From NCBI GenBank assembly GCA_002749535.1, contig MZZL01000408.1, forward strand, positions 186,001 to 250,000: a DNA stretch of 64,000 bases, given 5' to 3'. Within the stretch, counting starts at the first letter, position 1, and the number at the start of each line of letters is the position of its first letter. A program made the translations under genes and the position numbers. The stretch comes from Apophysomyces variabilis (lineage: Eukaryota > Mucoromycota > Mucoromycetes > Mucorales > Mucoraceae). The notes under the pieces are model-generated. The model ran no database searches, was not told the origin of the DNA, and worked only from the letters and a program-made list of their open reading frames with translations. Below, in pieces: positions 1-11,609 of the stretch.

Positions 1-854
1 TTTGCACGCTGGAGCTTTGATTCCCGAGAGAAATAGAGTGAGGACTTGCTGCGACTTGTCAGGCAAATGAAGCAATATACGATATGTCGAAGCATCACGA
101 ACTTGTTCAATAATGGCTGGAAAAAAGGAGACATGTTATTCATATTATCCAATCCACATACCTGAAATCACACTTACCATCCAATGGTTTGCCCTTGTAC
201 TGATTCAAAAAGGCACGTGCATCACCATCGAAAGTATATGAGATCTTGCGCTGACCCTTCATCGAACGAACAACGAAGAGAAACGAAAAGTTAGATTTCT
301 TACTGCCTCCTTTACCGAAGGGGAACGTACATCTTCTTTGTCATTCCACATGCCGCGCTTAGCTTGTCGAGCCTCGTCCTCCAGTTGCCGCAGCGTTTCC
401 AACGTAGCTTCGTGTTCCTCTTCATTACCGCGCGCCTTACTTTCACGCACTTTGAGCCATCCATTTCGTACGCCAAGTTCGGCGACGTCTTCATTATTTG
501 GAAGCAGGATAAATCCGTATTCACGAGGGGGGTTAACACTTGTTACGGTATACTCGGGAACAAATGCAACTTCTTTGCCGACAAGGAGCTTTCGAAGATA
601 TTCTCGAGAAAGGAAAGCAAATGCCTTTAAAAAGCCAGTATAAGCCAATGCTCAACTGATTTCCGATGTAGTGTATGTGTCGAATTTACCTCGTCATCTC
701 GGTCTTTGTTGCCTAATCTCGGTGCCTGGACGTTAGACAAAGCCAGCAATCGCTCCGCTGGTGGACCATTGGCTCTTGGTCTCCCTCGAAGAATTACGGT
801 GTCTCCAGAGAGGACGTTTTTGACAACCGCTGTATGTTGTTGTTGACGGACCAT
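1..854 (-). CDS. Tudor-SN / SND1-like staphylococcal nuclease protein, 5' part (partial)
   Basis: Exons read on the minus strand are 854-690, 624-331, 256-178 and 116-<1; introns have GT..AG ends and keep frame. The start MVRQQQHTAVVKNVLSGDT is the typical N-terminus of the first staphylococcal-nuclease fold, followed by LSNVQAPRLG, SREYLRKLLVGKEVAF and GWLKVRE; the second SN repeat starts in the last exon (FLSGIKAP). Family knowledge: Tudor-SN has four SN repeats plus a Tudor-SN domain and acts in RNA silencing, splicing and stress-granule RNA turnover. Only the N-terminal third is here; the gene runs off the left edge. The second acceptor (exon 624) is my choice because it joins RDDE to AFAFLSREY in frame. 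Transcribed divergently from the deacetylase gene at 2037. Confidence 0.9.
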
Positions 855-1797
855 GGCAGTGAATAGACAAGTGAATAAAACAAGCTAGAGGAAAAGAGTT
901 GAGCAACGAACTGGCAAGAAGTGGACATTAAACTCTGGCGGAGATCGTACTGTCGCTGCTACCCAATGGCGTTGCGCAACGCAACATGCTTCTTTCAATT
1001 TGGCATGGGAAAAATTTGATGTCTGCATGGAGACACTCTTCCCATCAGACCTTTACCGAATTACCAAAAATAGTAAAGCCTGTTCCTAGGTTTTGCTTTA
1101 ACCCACGAAGAAAACAAGTGGGCATTTTTTGCTTTCGAATGAAAGTAGCATATTTCCCAATATGGAAGACATCAGATTTGGTTTGCCATGTAAATTTTTC
1201 ACAGTTAAAGTCCTTTGTTTCTTGCTACTTCGGCTTATGGAACGTATGTACAAATAATCTTTCTTACAGTCATAAACAATCAGTAAGGCTTTAACATTAA
1301 AAGTAATATATCAGCACATGATCTTGCCAAAGCGCTCATCTTCATCACCTGTTTTAAATCGTTCTGTGCTGTGTAAATGACTGTCCTCAAAAACAAAGAT
1401 CAACTTAAACGTGAGCGTGCTATCTGGTTTTTTTTTTCCCAAATCACATTTCGTGCTGACCCGTTAATCCGTCTTTTGCCAATTTAAGCGCATCCAGAAC
1501 TATAGAAGAAAATTGAATGAGGCTCTATATCATCCATTGAGGGAAGGTAGAAGCGTGAACCTGTTTTGTCTTCCGTTCCTGAGTATCCATAAACAAGTCA
1601 TACCGAAAGTCCGATCGGTCTATTTTTTTGCGTCATAATGTTTCAGACACTAAGGAAGACTTATTATTGCAACACCAACATTTTTTGAGCACTCATGCGC
1701 TTCTTACGATTATGCACTAAGGCTTATGTATGGATACGCTCTGCTACATATATTGATGTGGACTGTTATTCTTGTGTTATACTTAAGGTGTCATTGT

Positions 1798-1917
1798 CGG
1801 TGCTCTCAGCAAGGCTCCAGATTGGTCTATTTCCTTAGCTAATCAATAACAAGGGTCCAGTTGCCGGTGCTCTCAGCAGGGCTTTAGATTGGTCTGTTTC
1901 CTTAGCTAATCAATAAC
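1798..1917. repeat. Tandem duplication in the deacetylase promoter
   Basis: Two copies of a 53-bp segment (1798-1850 and 1865-1917), period 67 bp, with 4 mismatches. Each copy contains GATTGGTCT (a reverse CCAAT box) and AGCTAATCAATAAC. They lie 40-160 bp upstream of the TATA box, where an activator site would be expected. A regulatory role is inference. Confidence 0.75.
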
Positions 1918-1956
1918 TCCGCCCGTCTAAAACTTTTCTCGTCTCTTTTCTATTCA

Positions 1957-1964
1957 TATAAAAA
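1957..1964 (+). promoter_or_regulatory. TATA box of the GlcNAc-6-P deacetylase gene
   Basis: TATAAAAA, 73-80 bp upstream of the ATG at 2037 and followed by a CT-rich leader (1983-2020), the usual fungal start-site context. Confidence 0.6.
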
Positions 1965-2036
1965 TGTACCCACTGACCGCCTTCATTCCCGCCGTTCTCT
2001 CTCTCCCTCTCTTTCCATTTATCTAAATCATCTATT

Positions 2037-3584
2037 ATGACATCTGGAAAAATCTATAAGATTATCAACGCAAGACTTCTGATTAATCATGAAATTGTCG
2101 AAAACTCCTATCTTTGGTTCCAAGACGGAAAGATAGTCCATCCACAAAACCTATTCTTCAACGAACTTCGAGATGCGGATGAAATTATTGATGCTAAGGG
2201 CCTATTGGTTGCACCAGGATTCATTGATACCCAAATCAACGGTGCCTACGGTATTGATTTTGCAGACTACGAAGGCTCCATCGAAAAGATCCAAAACGAC
2301 ATCGATACAGTAGCCAAAGGCCTCCTGAAATACGGATGCACAGCCTTTTGCCCTACCGTCGTCAGCTCTGAACCTGCAGTTTATGAAAAGGTAAACGGGT
2401 GAAGACAACGGTTTATCTAGCGGAAGTCCATCATAGATGTTCCTAACAAGCGGTCTTTGAAACAATAGGTGCTTCCGCTCTTGAACCAACGTAAAGGCTC
2501 TGCCAAAGGTGGTGCAGAAATCTTGGGTGCCCATGTCGAAGGTCCTTTCATTTCAGTCGAGAAAAAGGGTGCACACAAGCAAGCAGTATTCCGGGATGCT
2601 AAGAATGGTGTTAGCGACTTCGACAACGCTTATGGGTCGGAACTGAAAAAAGGTAATCGAGCTGTAGCCATTATGACGGTGGCCCCAGAGATCGATGGTG
2701 TAAGCGATGCCATACCTGACCTGGTTGCTCGTGGCATTAAGATCGCTATGGGCCATTCTGCATGTCGTATTGCCGAAGCTGAGAAAGCCGTCGTGAATGG
2801 AGCTACGAGCATAACTCACTTGTTCAACGCCATGCAAGCAGTAAGTTGGATAAACATGCTCTCCTTCTCATAGCTTATCGCAAACACTGATGCCTTTCCT
2901 GTCTGTTTACTAGTTTCATCATCGTGACCCAGGATTGATTGGTGTGCTTGGTGCAGCTGATTTGCCCGTGCCGGCGTCCCACAAAGGTCATCCAGCACCA
3001 TCTGCCACATCCCCATGCCGTACCAAACCAGATCCACGTCCTTTCTTTGGTCTTATCTGTGACGGAGTACATGTTCACCCTAATTCCATTCGCATTGCTT
3101 ACTATTCTCATCCCACTGGCGCAGTTTTAGTGACAGTACGTAGCTTTAACTAGATATCCGCGGCATTCCTAACAGAATATAGGATGCACTATCTGCCATG
3201 GGCCTTCCTGAAGGAGAATATACTCTTGGTGGTCGCCAGTTGGCCATCGACAAAAATGGGGCTGCTTATATCAAGGGGACGAATACGTTGGCCGGAAGGT
3301 ATGTACATGACATTTTTTTCTTCTTCCAGCAAGTATATTAAGCGATAAGATATAGTACAATCACCATTGATGAATGTGTCCGTAATTTCCAACGGTTTAC
3401 GAACTGTACCCTTGTGGAAGCTATCGAGGCAGCAACCCTTCATCCAGCGCAGCTACTTGGCATTGAAGATCGAAAGGGTACATTGAATGCCGGTTCAGAT
3501 GCAGACCTTGTCTTTTTGGATGACTCTGAAGGTGCAATTCGCGTCAAGAGGGTGTTCGTTGCTGGCGAGGAGGTTGCACTCTAA
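2037..3584 (+). CDS. N-acetylglucosamine-6-phosphate deacetylase
   Basis: Five exons: 2037-2390, 2469-2840, 2914-3135, 3183-3298, 3356-3584; predicted 430 aa, slightly longer than typical family members. It removes acetate from GlcNAc-6-P to give glucosamine-6-P, the committed step in using GlcNAc from chitin or peptidoglycan; cytosolic. Visible motifs of the amidohydrolase NagA/DAC1/AMDHD2 family: [10 protein letters not shown] (the family has Q-x-N in place of HxH), AHVEGPF (metal Glu), GHSACR and HLFNAM (metal His residues), DGVHVHP, and VTDALSAMG with the catalytic Asp, split by intron 3. The end has the usual [11 protein letters not shown]...G..ADLVFLD composite-domain strand. Convergent with the ZGPAT-like gene, 136 bp apart. 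The chitinase at 30 kb could supply its pathway, but they are not clustered. Confidence 0.95.
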
Positions 3585-3720
3585 TATAGATCTTTAATCA
3601 TATTCCCTTATTCTCCGCATGCTCCATGTATTTTGCTTTTTATTACTATCTTATTATTGATGAAAAGATATTAGGCACTTCCCATGTGATTCCAAAATGT
3701 ACATAAAAAATCGATCAATG

Positions 3721-5000
3721 TTAAAATGAAATCATTTTCTCTCTGTCCTTTGACCGTTTAAGATTGCCTTGGAGTGTTGCCGCTTGTCGTTTGAGCGCAT
3801 CTAGGGTATCTGCGGCCGATTTGGCTTTGGATCGAAATTGGCTTTCCATCGGGGTGCCTTTATTCCTACGAACGGATTCTAGTGCACGAGAAAGACTGCT
3901 TTCTGCTGCCGAGATGTCTCTTTGAAGCATTGCCAATCTGCGCTGCGCTTCTCTTGGATCGGTTTCGATAGACCCTGCTTTACTTTCTTTTTTTGTTATA
4001 ACGGACTTGTTGGTGGTCTGTGCAGGGCTTGCATCTAATAATGCGTTCATAAATCCAAAGACAGTATCCTCTTTCGGTTCTGGCTTTTTTGCCTGCTGCG
4101 CCTTGTTTATGGATATGCTTCCAAGACCTGGACGATGATCCAACGAATGGTCTCTCGCGCCTCCTTTCCTATACGGCCTTGCTTCGACTGGCTCAATACG
4201 ACCCTGACCTTCTCTTCCCAAGCCTTGACCCTTTATAAGAAGATCGATGAAACCAAGCACATCCTGTAACCCAAAGCGAGCGGAAACCTTACATGGATAT
4301 ATCCCATCTTTTCCATCATTTTTGATCCAAAACCTTTCGTGTGGGACTGCCAGCTCCCCCAAGAATCATTAACCGTGATACGTTGATCTACGTCGTCATC
4401 TTCACTGTAGCTATCATCACTATCACCATGAGTTGGATCATGATCTTCGTCTAGGTATTTGACAGGTATTATCTCGTCTATGCCAATGCTACATGTACCG
4501 GCACTGTCCATCCAACGAATATATCGTCGGCTTTCATCCGGCTCAATCCTGATAATTCGTGCCATATGCCATTCTTCTTCACGTTTACACCATACACGTT
4601 TATGCTTCTCATAATTTTCTGCATTGGTCATATCCAATTTTTCGTATGGCTGAAGAGCAGATGCAGATACCGGATATCCGTGTGAACGTTCGCAACCGCT
4701 ACATGTAGATAGAGCGGTACAGGGTATGGTTTCTCGGTCGATAGGACACAAGATCAAAACAACAGCATCACTTAACGTATATTCCAAGACAACTGCTGGT
4801 AAAAGAACAAACTCATCGGCATCCACAGGGAAGGGAATGGCGCAACGTGAGCCTGGAGGAAATAGGGTTGTGACCTGCTGTTGTGCATAGATGTGAAGTA
4901 GCTCTTTCAACATATTGGAAAGAGATTCATCACCAGGTGAGATCGCAAGTAGCGATTCTACCTCCTCGATCAAGGCTTTGGTTTCCTCTGCGGTAGCCAT
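3721..5000 (-). CDS. ZGPAT-like protein (degenerate CCCH finger, Tudor-like region, G-patch)
   Basis: Exons 5000-4293 and 4230-3721; 405 aa. I chose ATG 5000 because the frame after it (MATAEETKALIEEVESLLA) is the acidic coiled start typical of ZGPAT; upstream in-frame codons look non-coding. In order: N-terminal coiled coil (1-45), Cys/His cluster C85, C94, C100, C103, H107 followed by HGYPVSASALQPY, a Tudor-like stretch (to about 180), an acidic region, then a G-patch (GFGSKMMEKMGY..GQGLGREGQGRIEP) cut by the intron, and a C-terminal charged coil. Known for the family: ZGPAT is a nuclear G-patch protein linked to transcription repression and to DHX15-type helicases. The finger spacing is shorter than the classic CCCH form (see findings). 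Confidence 0.85.
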
Positions 5001-5223
5001 ATCTCTTTCGTAATACAGTGCTTTTAAAAAAAAAAAGTAAAGTCGCAGGCTCTGAAAATCAATGTCACCCACAATAGCAGAACGAATAAGCATCCTCCAA
5101 GCCCGGTTCCTTTTCCGATCCTTGTCGTTGCCACCGGACACGTTGTTATCCCGCCTGCTACCTCACATAAGACAAACATGAGGCCACCAATTGTACATGC
5201 TATCTAAAACAGCTCTATGGTGA

Positions 5224-5748
5224 ATGCTAGCATCGGATACAACAAGCGTCCGCTTCAGTGACTTCAAGACCATCAAGAAGCGATTCCTGCAAGAAAACTT
5301 GGACAAAACGCTGAAAAGTACGAATTCCAAGCTCTTGTCCAGCTGCCGCCCAAAACTATCTGTCGAACCTATCCTCTGACTACCGATAACCCACCAAGAA
5401 AGAAATCGCTGTATAGGATGGAGCCTTGGATGGCTACCAGGTGGTTCTCCCAAATCAAGTCCAAGACACCCGGCCCATACCCTATCCCGTCGACACGCTG
5501 TTACCTACCTAGATATGCACCGACGGCTTTATATGCCAAGGTCTATTGCAGATCCCCTATCATTTCTTCTAAACATGCTGCCAATACGCCCATCCCATTC
5601 TAAAAGTACCGCTCACTCATGGATCCATCGTTGGCCAGTCATACAGTCGCTTTTACACGAACTGGACCAATTACACCATTACACTTTGATCCCAACTGAC
5701 AGGCTTTTTGGCCAAACACTTGTCACATGGCTTAACCATTTCTTCTAA
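5224..5748 (+). pseudogene. Decayed C-terminus of a LINE-like reverse transcriptase
   Basis: One reading frame gives GWSLGWLPGGSPKSSPRHP, RRHAVTYLDMHRRLYMP and ADPLSFLLNMLPIRP, then WPVIQSLLHELDQLHHY. I recognise this as the C-terminal tail of non-LTR retrotransposon ORFs of Mucorales. A TGA interrupts the frame near 5377 and the catalytic RT region is absent. The family call is from memory of the motif order. What follows (5750-6000) is AT-rich with no frame. Confidence 0.45.
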
Positions 5749-6009
5749 TTCCCTAACCTTTTGACACATATCTTCCTTTAGTTTCTTTTCTACCATTTTT
5801 TTATCCTTGTCCCCTAAAGGGTTTATTTAGTCCACTGTTATACCTCCTCAAGTATTGATCTAATCCGGGCGCACACTTGTATTACTTTGCGCCCAACAGA
5901 ACATGTGAATAAAATCAATGGTTAATCGAATAAATCCGTCGCAGAGAGAATTCTTGTCGCTTCCCAGTATATATATTCACGCCACTGTTCTTTTGCTGTT
6001 TTCCACTTC

Positions 6010-6466
6010 AGGTTTAATTAAAGTAAGCTTGAGGACACCAAGACCTGTTAAGAGAAAAAGGCTGGACAAGATTCTGGATATGTGAGTAGTGGTACTGTTA
6101 CGGGACATTATATTAGCTTCTTGAGAAACACTTTGGATGAAATGGACAAGTATTCACAAATGAAAGGCTGTTATCTAGTCATGGATAACGCTCCTATACG
6201 TAAGTCTGAAGATATTGCAAAACATGTCATATCTCGAGGATATCGATGTACTTATTCTGCCATCATATTCTCCAGTGCTTAACCCAATTGAACAGTTCCC
6301 ATCTGTTACTAAAAGCAAAGTAAAATGCCATAGATTTCTGGAAAAGGAGACTCTTTCAACGCGGAGTAGTGATGCTTGTAATAGTTTAAGATTAATCGAT
6401 TTCTACGGCTTCGTTTCTCATTCACAGACTTGCTGGGATAAATGCCGCAACAGAGAAACCATGTAA
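6010..6466 (+). pseudogene. Decayed DDE (Tc1/mariner, IS630-type) transposase fragment
   Basis: Contains LRNTLDEMDKYSQMKGCYLVMDNAPI (second catalytic Asp in VMDN), KHVISRGYR, then in another frame LPSYSPVLNPIEQF (catalytic Glu in NPIE) and KVKCHRFLEKETLSTR. The frame shifts near 6246-6255, between the D and E motifs. The N-terminal HTH part and first Asp are missing. No terminal inverted repeats were recognised. A dead copy. Confidence 0.72.
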
Positions 6467-7713
6467 TGCTCCGTGACATCTGAAGTGACTGACAACATGC
6501 AAGCCAGTAGGTACAGAAATATCACATTATTGATTATTACAAAAAGATCAAGATGAATGCAGTAGGATACACACATAAAGAGTGTGAAAGGCTGTCGGAA
6601 CTTTTGGAAAATGGATCAAGTTTGTGAGGAGGGTTCAGCTTTTTGAATATAGATCAGGCTGCTATAAGATTATCTGCATATTTTGTGTATTGAGGTTAAA
6701 TGTATACTAAAAACGGATGGAACAATTTCGGTTTCGATCTCTTGTTGAATCGGTGATATTAATCAAATCAGCAAGTTGTAATGAGGGTCGACGGCGTTGT
6801 TGGATGATATCAGGTAGATGAGACACTTTGCCAATATTTCCAGAAAACCTGACATGGAAGGAGTAAAGTACGCAGGTTCTTGATGTTCAAAAATGTAGGA
6901 AGCTGTGCCAAAGAAGACGGGAAGTCAAGGTGCCCGATTTCGAACATGGCATAAAATCTGTCGTGATCAAGTTTTGTCAGGTAGAATGTAACTGCAAACC
7001 CAATATTTTGTACAATTTAGTTTCGCACATCCAAGCACAAAAGGTATATGCATATAGGAAGGAAAGTAGTTGTACCATGGATCTGGAATGCAATTGCGGA
7101 CTAAAGCAACTGACAATCAATGGCTTTTTTGTTGAAACAAGCAATTCTCGCCAAATCTAGACATAAAGCTGCCTTGTCGCGAGTTGGCTGGGCAACTTTG
7201 ACCTCACAATCTTTAATGTGATTTAGCGTTTTACAAAGGCTGAAACCCGTCTCCAGGGCAATACACCAAAAAAAAAGGAGGAATAGCGCAGTGAAGACAG
7301 TATCAGGAAAGTTCCTGTAGCTGCGAAGTGGAAATACGCACAAACTCCACGAGTATGACAGACTACTAGCTACTGCGCATTCAAGAACCATTAAGGACCC
7401 ATTTTCAGGGTCACATATCAGAAGATGAATAACACAGTGGAGAAAGTATGGGGGGCTTTCGCAATTGTAACCGAAAACTAAAATTGCACAATTCAATAGA
7501 ATCGCACACTATTAGCCGCAGCACATCTTTATGGTGGCCACCGTCGTGCTGTGGAGATGGGGCACGAAAGACTGGAGGTTACTCACGCTCGTGAAGAGTG
7601 GTGTGGATGCGTCATCATGGATTTTAATCACCGATTTGCAAACTGGGACCAATTTTGGTAATCCCACTTTGTCGGTCAACATATTCCGCTCACTGTTTGC
7701 CCTAAACGACGCG
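6467..7713. other. Gene-poor stretch with a possible decayed minus-strand ORF
   Basis: No intact gene. On the minus strand, roughly 7500-6750, broken frames give fragments (YSWSLCVFPLRSYRNFPD, LDLARIACFNKKAID, FEIGHLDFPSSLAQLP) that loosely resemble uncharacterised accessory proteins common in Mucorales. The frames need several shifts. A relic is more likely than a gene. Confidence 0.3.
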
Positions 7714-8409
7714 ATGGTCTGGAGAGCTTCAACTTTTAGAATTACTCAATTGCGTCCGGTCCTTGCACGTGGATACGCCTCCCAGACAAATGCTGCTAAG
7801 CATGGTGGCCAGCAACAGTTTGCCGAAGAAAGTTTGTATTTGTTCCTTTTTGACTCGAGGTTAAAAAAACGGCACACTGACATGTCCTTCACCCTTTACT
7901 TTTGCGTGAAGCATTTAATGGTAATGTCTGGCGTAACACTCTTCTTGCCGTGATAGCTGGTGTTGTCTGGTATCGCGTTGATCAACGTCTTACCGACCAA
8001 GGCGAGGTACCCGATCGAATCGCATGACAACATTTAGTTGTTGATATCTTGGAACTACAGGAAAAGCATCCGTTCACCAAATGGATTGAATATCATATGA
8101 CTCCCAGTGAAGAGTTGGATCGCTTCAACCACGAGAAAATGGCGGCCTCCGAAAAGCTTGCCGAATACAGGTATATTTGTGTTTAACAAAGTTGTGCCTC
8201 TCCATTGACACGTTGAGGTAGACTTATTGCGCAGGAAGCCCAACGTGCTCCTATTTACCGAATGCGCTATCCCGAGTATGCCATGAATTTTGAACGTCTA
8301 CCCAGATATTTATACACTTATTTGTAGAGCATTTGAACGAGCTAGCCCGCGAGCATTGATTACAGGCGCTCAGGCCGATCTGTCTGACCTCAAAGTAAGA
8401 TCAGATTAA
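7714..8409 (+). CDS. Probable mitochondrial complex I accessory subunit (17.8 kDa / NUXM-like)
   Basis: Exons 7714-7831, 7912-8006, 8061-8170, 8222-8275, 8328-8409; 152 aa. The N-terminus MVWRASTFRITQLRPVLARGYAS is a basic, Ser/Arg-rich presequence with an RGY-A cleavage-type site. One hydrophobic helix follows (NTLLAVIAGVVWYRV), then a matrix or intermembrane part with WIEYHMTPSEELDRFN and RMRYPEAFERASPRALITGAQADLSDLKV. That layout (presequence, one helix, RxPE-F...ASP end) matches fungal NADH:ubiquinone oxidoreductase 17.8 kDa/NUXM subunits; I am fairly but not fully sure. Intron 1 uses a GTTTGT donor, which joins FAEE to TFNGNVWRN in frame. An in-frame codon lies further upstream (7531) but would hide the presequence. 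Confidence 0.65.
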
Positions 8410-10209
8410 AGCAAGTCATGCCAAATAGAAAAAAAAAAGAACGAATGGCCTGGCCTTAATAAACACAACATTACACAGCCTTTGTCATTGATCTAGAAGC
8501 TAAATGTAGAGATTGCTTAAACCTATACTTCGACGCCAGAAGAGTGTCAAATTACGTATATAACTAATCCGATCACAAAATTAGTTTTTAGAAGAGAAAC
8601 AGAAAAGAAGAGTTTAGCGCGATGTTTACAGGCTGTGGAGATAATTGGTTAAAAGGAACGTTTTTTGATTGCTTGATTTCTATCAATCTCGCAATAGTGT
8701 GTTTAAGCTTACCGAATAATGATGATGTGAGTCAGTAATAACGATGTTTAAAGAGAGAATTAAATGCTTCGGTTAAGGACCAATCAGCTGTATGACGAAT
8801 GTGCCAATTCTCAAATGTTACACTTTTTCCAGAAGTATACAGAAAATACTTGCTTAAACTACCTTTTATAACAAAATTGTATTGGGAACTTGTTATTGCT
8901 ATCGTTGTTCTGCACATGATGTGACTATAAATGACCGAGACCAGAACGGATAAAAAATACTTTTTAAACATGTTTTTCTGGATAGCTCTTTCCTGTGCTT
9001 TTGTCCATATACCAAAGGAAACCTATCTACATACTAGTACGCTGTTTAAGCATACCACGTGTATGCGATATGTTCCTACAACTAGAAGCGCATTTTGACG
9101 GCTTTTTCTTTTTTCTCAGGATAATTTTATCATGTATTCCAAGGTACAAAAGTACGAAAACGGACCTATGGGAACCAGTATCCAATAACGCTACTTCTAT
9201 CAGTATCAATCGTGAGTGTCCATTGTACAAAGCGGGGCGAAATCCACATATCAAGACCTGCAGGCTGCTGCATGCATTGCTGTTGCCGCAGCAAGTCGAC
9301 TACTTGTTGGGTGTTTCGGTTATACCAGTCACTGCCAGATTGGCCAACCTTTTCCTCTCCAGCGTGATCCATCTGTAACTGGTATGACCAGGATTATCTG
9401 TTCCATTAAATCCACCTATAGATGCAACACAGGTCCTCATACACGTCAGATTTCGCTAATGCTAAGTTATACAGTATCTCCCAAAAATAATTTCGCAAAC
9501 TACGAAAATCCAACTTGCAGTCCAGTGCAACTAAATGTCGCAATGGATGAAATTTATATATGCATCTTGCATTCGCTTGACGGAGAGATGGGTATGGCGT
9601 CGTCAGTTTTATGATAGCTATGTAAAAGTGGTCAATTTGAACTCTTATAACACGACAATTAATGTAATTTGTTAGCGTCAAGCCCAGTTTCCAAAATGCG
9701 CCAAGTGAATTTGCTAGATGCGACTTTAATTTTTGGAAATAAAGTGCCTCATAGCTATAAATTGTAAACAAAGAAGGATTCACATAAGTCTCGCCTTTGC
9801 TATAATTTGCAATACTTGTGCGTCGAGGCTTCCCATCTCAAGCGTTTCTGACGGAAACTTGATTGGTAGTCGGCGCATAAAATATTCCAAACAACGCAAA
9901 ATTTCTTCAAAACCCAGTATAAATACCACACTCCTTGTTCCCCTTTCGAATCCTTTCTGTGAAGGTGAGCAATTGAACATAAATGCCTTGGCTTTCCATC
10001 ATCGTCATTGGTTTTGATCCTTTTTTTTTCATTACTGCTATTGTCATGTGTTTTGTTTCCTCCATAATCCCTCGGCATGACAAATAAAATTATGACTAAC
10101 ATACATCTCTTTTTACACTTAATCCTATTGTTCAGTCTCGTCCTTTTTACGCACAAGTAGCATAAGTTCCTTCTTTTCACGACGTTTCATCACATTCCTA
10201 TTGGTCAAC
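8410..10209. other. 1.8-kb intergenic region
   Basis: AT-rich DNA with only short, unrelated frames on both strands. The longest (around 9216-9614 plus and 9406-9783 minus) resemble nothing I know and lack good start context. Near its right end is a TATAAATA at 9918. I see no element ends or repeats. Confidence 0.5.
9918..9925 (+). promoter_or_regulatory. Possible TATA box upstream of the TFIIA gene
   Basis: TATAAATA followed by pyrimidine-rich sequence (9929-9960). It is 285 bp from the TFIIA ATG, which would imply a long leader or a leader intron, so the link is uncertain. Confidence 0.35.
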
Positions 10210-11609
10210 ATGTCTAACAGCGTTGTGGTGAGTTGTGGACAGAAGACGTTTATTTGGCTTTATTGACAGACGTATCATGATGTTAAGTCTACCGTCTACC
10301 GCTTTGTTATCGATGATGTGATTAATCAAGTACGTGGAGAATTCGAAGACATGGGTATAGATGAGTCTGTGCTTCTTGAGCTTCAACGGGTAAGAAATAC
10401 AATATCTACCGCCATCATGGCTGACATCGTACTACCTAGTCATGGGAGACGAAAGTTGCTCGATCTCGCGTAGCCAACTTCGGATTTGCTGAGTCTGGCT
10501 ATTATGAAGAGGGTGAGGAAGATAATGGCCATAACCATGGACATATAAATCTCGGTTCTGGCGCGGATCGAATGGGGGGAATGCAATATCCTGGTGTTGG
10601 CTTAGCGGAAGTAAGTACAGAGATTTGTGAAGAAAGAGTAAAACAGCTACTAAGCAACATTTCTCTACTTTACTCCCTAAAAGTCATACTCGCAATCCGC
10701 AGCAAGTTTAGCTCCGCTGGCTTCAACAGGTAGTGGTGTGCGACCTCCAATCAAGCAAGAGAATAATGGAGCGCAGATGCGGATTTCACAACCACAAGGG
10801 TACGCCATACCACAACGATCCATGGCAGACTCAAGTACGCTGATGCAACCAGTAAATCACGGCTCATTCCATTCATTGCAACCCGCTGTGACATCCCAAT
10901 CACCGTCCAACGGCTCTACTATCCATGAATTACCACTTCCCGATGTTCTGGGGCATTCGAGAAATGACAATCACTTACCACAAAATGATGGCGCTTACGA
11001 TGATATGACAACAGAGGTGAGGCAAAGGGTTTTTCATTTTTTATCGTGCTGATTTCAACGTTAGCAAATCGATGCTCATATTGCGGACGTTGTTGCAAGG
11101 CACCAGACAAACGATGAGGACGACGGTTCACCACAGTTTATTTTTTCAGCTACATCTGGGTCAGGAGAACCTCTAGCATTAGACACATTGCCGGAAAGTG
11201 TGAAACAATTAATGCGAGAAGCAAAAGAGAAGGCTATCAAAGTCGGAGCTATTAGTTCGAAATCACGCATTGCGCAGCTTGATGGTGAAGACGATGTAAG
11301 CCTACTGCAGCAGAGAAAACTGTACTAATCAAAGTTTTTGAAGGATGACAATGATATCAATTCAGATTTGGATGACTCCGATGATGCGGATGATGATGCG
11401 GAAGGAGCAGAAGAAGTTGAAAATATTATCCTTTGCCTTTATGATAAGGTAACGGATAGCTATTGTTGATCTTAAGTGCACTGACACCTAGTATATTGCA
11501 GGTCACTCGTACAAAAAACAAATGGAAATGTGTACTGAAGGACGGTATCACCTTGGTTAACGGTCGAGATTATCTATTTAATCGTGCCAACGGTGATTTC
11601 GAATGGTAG
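10210..11609 (+). CDS. TOA1: Transcription initiation factor IIA large (alpha-beta) subunit
   Basis: Seven exons: 10210-10227, 10270-10389, 10440-10610, 10684-11016, 11065-11295, 11344-11448, 11502-11609; 361 aa. TFIIA stabilises TBP on the TATA box in the nucleus. The N-terminal four-helix-bundle part reads YRFVIDDVINQVRGEFEDMGIDESVLLELQ then SWETKVARS, as in TOA1/GTF2A1. A long Gln/Ser/Pro-rich spacer follows (about 60-260). Then comes an acidic run (DDSDDADDDAEGAEE) and the C-terminal beta-barrel (ENIILCLYDKVTRTKNKWKCVLKDG..NGRDYLFNRANGDFEW), which binds TBP and DNA. All introns fall in phase 0. The first coding exon holds only six codons. Confidence 0.96.

Larger units (their letters stand above)
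855..2036. other. Divergent intergenic region between Tudor-SN and deacetylase
   Basis: About 1.2 kb with no convincing coding frame. It must hold both promoters. The only structure I see is the 67-bp-period duplication at 1798-1917 and the TATA box at 1957, both listed separately. Confidence 0.5.

Noticed and set aside
9216..9614. 132-codon open frame in the 8.4-10.2 kb gap
   Set aside because: No ATG at its start, no recognisable motif, and competing frames of similar length on both strands.
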